A stretch of 64,000 nucleotides of DNA from NCBI GenBank assembly GCA_047967505.1, contig CM106540.1; one strand, 5' to 3'. The notes below the pieces were generated by a model, which was given only the letters and a program-made list of their open reading frames with translations, was not told the DNA's origin and made no database searches. Position numbers and translations under genes: made by a program. Source of the stretch: Dipteris shenzhenensis (lineage: Eukaryota; Polypodiophyta; Polypodiopsida; Gleicheniales). Of the stretch, positions 56,190 through 64,000 are shown piece by piece. Each line of letters begins with the position of its first letter. Position 1 is the stretch's first letter.

Positions 56190-59100
56190 CGCTCTACTTA
56201 TCCTATCTCAATACCTAGCCAATCACGAGCCTCAAGGCATATCTGAGTATAGCTAAGGTGGACCATTCAAACCCTCCCCCAAGGTCTGTGGAGGCTGTGA
56301 TAGTTGAGATATCAGGGACCATATCAAATTGTGGAGGACCTTGAATAGGGAACATTCTGGATTGTGGACTTGCATGGAAACGTATTCCCACCACTGGTGA
56401 ATGGATTCTGCATGAAATCTTTTATAGGTTTATGAGAGCTGAATAACCCAATCAGAGGATCCGGAGTAGGAAGTTATTGCCGAGATGGCATCTAGATATA
56501 ATACGGTGTTGCAGCTACTCGTATTTAGTTGATTGATATATTACACATGTGGGTCGTCACTTCTAAGAAATGGTTTAAACTGAAGATGTTTGATTCTAGG
56601 ATTCATTTCAAAAATGTCCTTATCCTTGAGCTCATCAGAATGCTGCAGTGTGCAAGGTCATTTCAATCAGTTCAAAACTCAGCATATGATGTCTACTATG
56701 CATAATAAGACTGTTGGTAAGTCACACAACATCAGCCAACATAGCTAGGCAACCTCAGGAGCACAAGAGGATATTGATTCAAAGACACTTTTAGACAAAA
56801 CGGGCAAGTGCATAACTGTTTCCTTCATGCAATCCCCTACTCTCCATTTGAACATCAAAAGGTCAAAGAACTGGAAGAGGATGATGCAAAGTTGGATCTC
56901 AAATGAGCAAAGTGAGTAAGTCAATATGATTTCCTCCATCATCCCTGTTTATTGACTTTAAATTTTATCTGAATGACTTCGAGCCAGAAAACCAAATATG
57001 GTTATGGAAAATAGATCTAGAGGGATATCACCACTGCCCCTAGTGGAAGTAATAAATAAATTTGCAGAGGAAAATGAGCAGTTTGCGAAGTTATAGGAAT
57101 TGGGGGGTTACTTAACCCCAAGGATCCAGCTCACAGAGGAAGTTGTTTCTAAAGTATTTTAGTTGCCTTTGCACTTGGATGCTATTACAAACAAGGAGTG
57201 CTCAATTGGAGATGAAGCTCACAAGACATGGGAAAGGAGAAAGATGGAAGACCACACAAGTAAATTCAACACACCACATTGTATTGTCTATCAGCCTCAT
57301 GAAGAAAGAGGCTAAGGTGATCCACACAATACAAGGGAATTTGTTGGCTTATACAAGACATGGAAATCAATGACTTGATGCTTGAGATGAATGTTGCACC
57401 ATACAATCTATCCAATGCAATGCCTTTTCATGTAGGATATAGAGCAAGAATGATCTGTAATGCATCAACAAACACATTCAAGGACAATAAAATTGCAATC
57501 TACATGCAACATCTTCTACATTTTATCTCGTTTAGGAGAGCAGGGTGGGAGGAGTCTTCATTCCCTCTAGCGCTAGTTGGAATGAACTCTCGTGCCCCTG
57601 TGTCAACTTGCGTACTTGTCTCCTTATTTAAGATATTTTTGTGCAAGTTCCATTGAGTATGAGAGGCTTGAGAGAGTTAGTATGCAAGATGACTTGGTTG
57701 AGGAGGTTCACATGATGCAACACATTCTTGTGCGTGGGTTAGAGTAGAAGGGTGTGTTGCTAGTCATGTGGGTGGCATTCCTTTCTTCTCTTTCTTAGAG
57801 GTTCCTTCATGTGTGGCACCACACATGGATGGCATACCTCGCTTTCCCCTTTCCTGGAGACTCGATTCATCCCTGCGTACATACGCGTGTGGATAGACTT
57901 CATATGGTTAGGATGGGCACCCCGTATGATGCCCATGTCTTGCACATGGTTGGATGGGAGTATAGGTGTAGAGAGGTGAGGATGAGAAGAGAGTTGCGAG
58001 TTGAGAGAGTGGTACTTTTTCATGTTTGTTATTTTTCTCTCTTCTTAGGTAGGCTATTTCCCATTGTAGCATTGATTTTGTTAGGACATTAGTTTGCTTC
58101 TCTTTCAATGTACAATCAATTTGGCCTCTTTCGTGGCATCCAATGCCACATAGACACGTCAGTGCATTTTGGCTTAACCTTTTTGGTTTCATTTGTCGGA
58201 ACTAGTTTGCAAGGAGGCCATGAAGAAGAGAGTTCAATCTGCACAAAGGCAACATTCTAGAAATACACAACAAGCAACCAAACTAGTTCATAGAGGCCGC
58301 CAAGAGAAGAACAAATGTGAAGGAAGCTACGAGGAGAAGAGATGACCAGTCTTTCCCATTAAGCACTTTTTGTCATGGAAAGCTTCGTCTTCCTTCTTTG
58401 GGCAAACTATATACTCCCACAACTCTATGACACCATTGAACATATGAACTACAGATGTACATGTCATGATTTTACCATCTCCAACCAAGGACTCCTAATG
58501 ACCAGACGTGACCCTTTACACTAGCTCAACTCGGCCCCTTTGCACCAGCTCGGATTGTTGGCTACGATGCTGCTCACAATGCTACTCCCAGCCCCAAACG
58601 AATTGAATCTCTCAAATGGATGGATGCCCAAATCAACACCACTGAGTGAACCGATGTGGCTTGGATTATCTTCTTCAAGTAGGCAAACTAGATGACCATA
58701 GACCCCTTGCTAGCAGTGTCGCCATCATCTCTAGTTGCTCGTCAGCCAACACCTCTTTGTTCCAAGGCCTTGACCAACCTCTCGTTTCAAGTCCTTAGCC
58801 AAATAGATGCTCGTCGCCTCACACCCTGTGCCACACCTACGTTGCCTCTACAAACAAACCCCACCACGATGCCACTTGCCTGCAAAAAACAAAAGCGTTG
58901 CCTGTGCAGACAAGTCTCCTGCACCTGTTCGCTAGTGTCATGCACCTGTCGCCAATGCCCTACCCTAAACAAAAGTAAAACTTTTCCACCATAGCTGGAG
59001 AAAGGAGTCCCAAGTTGTCAAGAAAGACGGGAAAGAGAATCCATACTTTCTCCCGTTAATGTGCATTGCTCCCACCATCCATCACAGCATTGAACCTTGC

Positions 59101-59800
59101 CATCCATAAACAATTAAAAGTGCCATAACTGCTCAAAATGAATTCCAGCCTTCTATCTGAAGATCTCATGGCATAATCAATTGATCCTGAAACCTTTCAA
59201 CACTGTGTTGTCCCAAATTCAATCTCCCTTATAGTAGTCCCGGTATGCAGTGTAACGGTTAACCTCTACTTAGGGAAAAGCCTGCTTCTTCCTGAGCCCT
59301 TTTGCTGCTATTTCATGGCTTACAATACATGATGTTAATGTTGGATATTTGTCTATATGTCAATGAACAGTCATGGCTTATGTTACATGACATTAATGCT
59401 GGATATTTGTCTATATGTCAATGTAATCTCAGGTCCAATCTCAGGTCCGTGCCCAAGATTTACATTGAGCAAAAATGACCAACTAACAAACACAAGAAAT
59501 CTTATCAACATCATATACCAAAACTGACTATGAAAACTAGCATGCCAGGGTTGACACACATCATATTTTTAGTGAGTTCTTAGAAGCCAATTGTACACTA
59601 CTCAATCTAGGTTTCAAATATGATTGGCTTGGATAAACTTTTAAATAGACTACCATGATGCATCACTACAGCACCAACAGACATCATTGAGACTGTGGAT
59701 CTGATTTGTTCTTAATTGTGAAAATGTTGTTGCTCTAATAAGAGGGGCTTCAATAATAAAACATGAATATTGAGCACACCTAGTATGGCCTACAGCAATT
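56190..59800. other. Unassigned region of about 3.6 kb
   Basis: I read both strands and found no transposon domain, RNA gene or convincing exon. Frames such as 57,143-57,373 and 58,692-58,994 look like chance. A partial duplication of gttggatatttgtctatatg lies at about 59,340 and 59,399. This is old, anonymous DNA as far as sequence alone shows. Confidence 0.4.
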
Positions 59801-59807
59801 TTGAATC

Positions 59808-60625
59808 TTTACTACAACAAGGACTAAAATACTAGGAAAGGACTACAATTTCCTTGGTTTATGACCAAAAGAGCGCTAAAATAACTCCAACGACCCGCCG
59901 TTGTGGTTGCATGGAGATACCTCTAGAAAAATACAATTAAACTTTCAAAAAATGTAATTGACAATATGGCCCTTGAGGGGTCCCCTCTAGGGGCAAGGGC
60001 CATATCGACATGCATTATAATATCCACGATGCCAATGGACAGAAATGGCATGTCGATATGGCCCTTGCCCCTTTAAGGGGAACCCTCAAGGGTATGGTCG
60101 TCAATTGCATTTTGCTTGGTTGCACAACAGAATACATTTTCCTTGGTACACAAATAGATAACTCCAACAACCAGCGCGCTGGCTGTCAAAGATCTCCTTC
60201 TATTTGCCAATGCGCTGGTCATCATAGCCCTCCTCCTATAATATGTAAAAGTAGGTAACGGAGCTATAACTCCAAGAACCAGCACGGTGGTCTCTCCAAG
60301 ACAACCTTGAATTCTGGGTGATGATAGGTCGTCAGCTGCATTGAGGCAATGCTCAAAATGATAGATTGTCTCACATCATTAAGCCCAAAACTAGTGCGGT
60401 GGTCTCTCCAAGCCAACCTATGATTTGCATGGGGGCTACGGGCAAAGATGCAGCAAAAGGTTGCATGATGACAGGTGGTCAACTGTGCTGCGGTGGTGTT
60501 CCAAATGATAAATTGCATCTAATTATTACACCAAGAACTAGCGCAGTGGTCTCTCCAAGCCAACCTTCAATTTTAATGATCTGCATGGGTGCGGTGCCCA
60601 GTGATAGGCGAATGGTTGGAAGTTT
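59808..60625. repeat. R1 repeat, inverted copy
   Basis: This is the reverse complement of 23,480-24,452, starting tactacaacaaggact and running through the double foldback (59,965-60,103) into three gtggtctctccaag.caacct units (60,290, 60,391, 60,548). Similarity is lower in the tandem part. The two copies are about 35.5 kb apart in opposite orientation. Confidence 0.85.
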
Positions 60626-60639
60626 GATCTAATTGACCA

Positions 60640-61262
60640 CTACTAGGTCTGATTTAGCTTATGACGTGGGTCTCATAAGTTAGTTTATGCAAAAGCCATG
60701 GAAGTCCCACTTGGATGTAGTGAGGAGGAGTATGAGGTGCTACACCTGAGTATGGACTCTTTTATGACTATGGAAAAGACTTAGAGCTGGTTGGATAGAT
60801 AGATGTAGATTGGGTAGGATGTGCATATGATAGAAGGTCCACCAGTGGGTATTATGGATTCAGCCTTGGTAGTGCCGTGGTAAGTTGGAGCAAGAAAAAG
60901 AAACCCACAATGGCATTGTCTAGTACAGAAGCTGATTATAGAGGAACAACATTGGCTGCATGTGAGATTGCTGGCTCCATAGGATTTTGAATTGCATTTG
61001 GATAAGCCAGTTAGACTCTTTTGTGATAACATGAGTATCGTATAGTTGGCAAAAAAATCTAGTTTATCATGCAGGAACAAAGCATATTGAGGTACACTAC
61101 CATTTCATCAGAGAGATGGTGTTGACAAAGAAGATTGATTTGGTCCATGTGCAGACCAAATACCAAGTAGTAGATATCTTTACCAAGTCATTTATTAAAG
61201 AGAAGTTTACTCATTTTAGGGAGCTACTTGGAGTGCAGTTTCTTACTTAGCTTGAGGGGGAC
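60640..61262 (+). pseudogene. Copia-5 RNase H, 3' fragment
   Basis: Across several frames: DLAYDVGLIS, FMQKPWKSHLDVVRRSMR, DWVGCAYDRRSTSGYYGFSL, SKKKKPTMALSSTEADYRGT, ending VDIFTKSFIKEKFTHFRELL and a purine tract cttgagggggac at 61,251-61,262. These are the expected copia C-terminal motifs. Frameshifts and stops disable it, and everything upstream of RNase H is absent, cut at the R1 copy. Confidence 0.88.
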
Positions 61263-61488
61263 TATTAAAAATCAGGCTCATGTTATACGGTTTGTTGTGT
61301 GTGACAAGGTGAATAAGGTAGGTCATATTGACCTAACCATAGTCAATTTGTGTAGTTAGTTTCTATCATGTATTTGGTTGACTTATGCTTCTATTGTAAT
61401 GAGTGAGATAATGGAATAGTAGAGGAGGCTTTTCCTCCCTCCTAGGAGTTGGCTTCCGTGTCTCTCTTCTACTTTCTTGTTAACCACC
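61263..61488 (+). repeat. Probable Copia-5 3' LTR
   Basis: Follows the purine tract directly. The start tattaaaaatc looks like a mutated tgttaa, and the proposed end ctttcttgttaacca is approximate. No second LTR is available for confirmation. Confidence 0.5.
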
Positions 61489-62106
61489 CCACATAAGTGG
61501 TAGAATTGAGGCATCTTTGAGGAGATCTAAGGTAATGCAAATTTGAAATTCTAGGTAAGATATGTTTTCTAGCATGTGAAAGTCCTTCCCTCTCCCCCTT
61601 ATCCCTTAGTTTAATCCTGGCATCTTCATTTTCACCCCTTCTCTTTTCCCTACAACTAATTAATAGGAATTTCCAATGTGTCAACTTCTTGGTGACATAC
61701 TACTTGGTTTGCATTTAAAAAGAATGCAAGCTTTGGAATCATTTAAAAAGTTACACATTTTAAAACCATTTATGTAAATAGAGCCATATTTAAAGGCGAT
61801 AGGCAAGGTGAGAAGGAAGAAGGGGTGGGGGTTAAGTGGGAGCAGAGTCGAGAGGCACAGTGGGGGTGGGGACGGACACAAGGAGGGGAGGGAAGAGGCA
61901 AGAGAAAGGCAATGAAGTGGGTGTTCAAAATGATAAACATGCGGAAGATTGATAGAATAGCCTAGGAACTCACACAAAACTGTTGGATAACAGAATCCAA
62001 AACTTCTTTACTTTGTGTACTCAACATGCATATGTGCAAGTCAGTAATTAGACAATGGTCCAACAAAGATATAGAACCAACAAATATATTTCCATCCAAA
62101 ATGACA
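61489..62106. other. Non-coding stretch with a second G-rich purine block (61,795-61,925)
   Basis: No gene. The purine block has runs such as ggggtgggggtt and gtgggggtggggac, reminiscent of 45,843-46,137. Confidence 0.5.
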
Positions 62107-62352
62107 TCATACGAAAGGGTCTAGAGTCCCATTAAATAGTGGTCGTTGTCCACCAAAAGGTGTTGTCTTTTGCAAAAGCACTGCCCCAACAACAAAATCA
62201 CTGGCGTCTATTTCAACCACAAATGGTTCATTGGGATCCACTACCTTTAAGATAAGAGTAGAGACTATAGCCACTTTTAATTTCTCAAAGCTATTCTTTT
62301 GAGGTTCATCCCATATCAAGGTACTTCCCTTCCCCTTAAGCTGGTCCATCAC
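62107..62352 (-). pseudogene. Gypsy-2 RNase H, N-terminal part
   Basis: FVVEIDASDFVVGAVLLQ is the standard start of gypsy RNase H with the first catalytic Asp. It is truncated at 62,107. Confidence 0.88.
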
Positions 62353-63192
62353 CTAAATATGGCCTCAAGACACTATTCATAAGTGTCATACAAGTTGTTG
62401 GAGCATTAGTTAAACCAATAGGCATTACTTTCAGAGCCGATAATGTCCGTACCTAGTACAAAATGATGTCTTAGGGACATCCTCTTCTCTAATTTGCACT
62501 TGGTCATATCTTGACCTTAAGTCAATTTTACTATAATATTTTCCCCCTTGCAATTGATCAAAGAGCTCATCAATGCGAGGCATAGGAAACTAATTTTTTA
62601 TTGTGATTTTATTTAAGTCTCGATAATCTATGCATAAAACCTTAATGCCATCTTTTTTCTTTACCAATTTTAGCTGATGATCGTGGTGAGTTACCAGGTT
62701 AAATCTGGCCCTCTCTAAGCTATTCAATTAATTTTATTTTGATGTCACATTCTTCTTTTTGACTAAGTCTATAAGGTGAATTACAAACAGGGGTAGACCT
62801 AGGATGTATGTCTATTTTATGACCTACATCTCTCTCGGGAGGTAAACCATTAGGCAAATCACACGAAAAAACATATTTAAATTCAGCCATTAAATCATTA
62901 AATGAAGATTCATACTTTTTAGATACATCAAGAGAAAATTGATTTTTTTTAGACGTAGCAGAAATAAATCACCAAAAAAAGTAAGGTCACAGAGATATAC
63001 CTAACATTGTTGCTATTTTAGAAGTGGTTCTAATTTCATCGCACAAATAAAGGGAGAGTTGGGTACATCATGTTATCCTTGAATCTAGAAGACTCTACCA
63101 TCTTTTTCAAATATAATGGAGCTATTTAAATAACTTTGCTGCAAACTATGTCAAAGATTATACAACCATGCTTGACTGAGAACAACATTTGT

Positions 63193-63402
63193 TCAATTGA
63201 GATGCATAATTTGGAAATCCAAGGCATCTTGATAGCCTTGGATATCTACCTCTAAATCATGAATCATGGTGTCCCAAACCTTTTTATCACTGCCCTTTGC
63301 TAGAAAGACCACATATTTATGGGCACTTCGACTATCTGGCAACTTAAATTTCTTAGCTAATGGATAGTTTAGGAAATTATGTGTTGGGCTATCATCGACC
63401 AT
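63193..63402 (-). pseudogene. Gypsy-2 protease
   Basis: MVDDSPTHNFLNYPLAKKFK aligns with the DSGATHNFI pattern of gypsy proteases; the Ser-Gly-Ala is replaced by Asp-Ser-Pro, so it would be inactive. Confidence 0.75.
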
Positions 63403-63578
63403 AACTCTTACTTTTCCCCCCCTTTATTTTTCCATGCATCCTCATGAGGACCCAATGTGGGCTACCACAGACATCACATTTGGGTGCCATTCTCATGATA
63501 AACATCAACCCCAATGTACTTTTTAGTACCATTAAGTGAACTATACTTGCTTTTGTGGAGGTTTATTGGGCCTTTAGC

Positions 63579-63990
63579 TCACGCTTGTTTGTTTTTAGCA
63601 ACATGATCTTTGCCCAAACATTTGAAGCCAATATTTTTTTGCTTGGCCTTTTCATAATCCTCTTTTTGCATAAGAGGATATCTTTGTGTTTGAGGTTTCT
63701 TAGGTGGTTCCTTAGAAACCTCCTTCTTGAAATGCCCCTTTCTTTTCAAATTGGGAAATTTGTTGAACTTAACAAAACTATTTTGTTCTAAAATTCCAGC
63801 TTTGGATTTATCCATAGTGTTAAGGAACCACCTTCTTGAAGTGCCCCTTCCTTTTCAAATTGGGAAATTTGTTGAACTTATCAACAAAATTATTTTGTTC
63901 TAAAATTCCAGCTTTGGATTTATCCATAGTGTCATCATATATTTGGGCATATATAATTGCTTCTTCAAAGGTCTTGGGAGAATTTCTTCT
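63579..63990 (-). pseudogene. Gypsy-2 gag, C-terminal part
   Basis: A lysine-rich tail with FKCLGKDHVAKNK, a zinc-knuckle remnant lacking the first Cys pair arrangement, lies at about 63,590-63,640. The segment encoding LEQNSFVKFNKFPNLKRKGH is duplicated with a period of 109 bp (63,729-63,821 and 63,838-63,930). Confidence 0.75.
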
Positions 63991-64000
63991 CACCTCAACC

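Larger units (their letters stand above)
62107..64000 (-). mobile_element. Gypsy-2: Ty3/gypsy fragment, continues past the right edge
   Basis: The minus strand carries gag (about 63,990-63,579), protease (63,402-63,193), RT (about 62,830-62,355) and the start of RNase H (62,352-62,107) in gypsy order. Neither LTR is in the window. RT residues include [32 protein letters not shown] and [19 protein letters not shown], then TLMNSVLRPYLG; there the sequence jumps to QLKGKGSTLIWDEPQKNSF, deleting about 100 residues with the catalytic YxDD. Stops and frameshifts are frequent. Confidence 0.9.

Noticed and set aside
56190-59800. Possible exons in short frames at 57,143-57,656 and 58,692-58,994
   Set aside because: No recognisable motif, no convincing splice sites in frame, and composition like the surrounding anonymous DNA.

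Overview
This is a repeat-dominated window of nuclear DNA from a land plant or close streptophyte relative with a large, transposon-rich genome. The evidence is plant-style Ty1/copia and Ty3/gypsy elements primed by initiator Met-tRNA, L1-type LINEs, a hAT (DUF659) transposase relic, short GT-AG introns, and a plant-type U2 snRNA gene. A relic kinase with a DWG in place of DFG hints at a non-seed streptophyte, but that is only a guess. There are no bacterial, viral-genome, CRISPR, rRNA or tRNA features. Almost every coding stretch is broken.

Layout. 1-2.86 kb: LINE-1 (minus), 5'-truncated. 4.1-5.7 kb: hAT relic. 7.1-20.4 kb: the remains of two neighbouring host genes on the minus strand. A protein-kinase relic (20.42-19.05 kb) lies upstream of a RING-finger gene. 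The RING gene is split by Copia-1 (7,813-13,708) and Copia-2 (14,257-18,761), and Copia-2 is itself split by a probable solo LTR (16,829-18,712). 20.8-28.4 kb: simple and tandem repeats, a 32-bp perfect palindrome, and a dispersed repeat (R1) with a double foldback whose inverted partner lies at 59.8-60.6 kb. 29.4-31.4 kb: Copia-4 relic. 31.5-34.06 kb: LINE-2 with its A-rich tail. 34.6-36.1 kb: 3' end of Copia-3 (minus). 37.7-44.5 kb: Gypsy-1 (minus), with a perfect TSD, inserted in the endonuclease domain of LINE-3. 44.6-45.6 kb: tandem repeat units and a compound microsatellite. 45.8-46.1 kb: long purine tract.

47.0-54.5 kb holds the most unusual structure: three head-to-tail units (X1, X2, X3) of an unrecognised LTR-like element. 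Each starts TGTTGG after a purine-rich tract; two keep a TATA box. X3 carries a retropepsin-like fragment that links the family to a gypsy-like element. The array ends inside a small gene for a putative membrane-anchored protein with an 84-nt intron (55,024-54,512). A U2 snRNA gene with intact predicted stems lies just upstream of that gene on the same strand (55,318-55,123). 56-59.8 kb has nothing recognisable. 60.6-61.5 kb: Copia-5 3' end. 62.1-64.0 kb: Gypsy-2 (minus), running off the right edge, with the RT active-site region deleted.

Across elements and host relics, most premature stops look like CAG>TAG, CAA>TAA or CGA>TGA. This is what long-term cytosine methylation and deamination would leave. 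The only feature I would call plausibly functional is the U2 snRNA. The disrupted membrane-protein gene and the youngest element (Copia-1, near-identical LTRs) come next.
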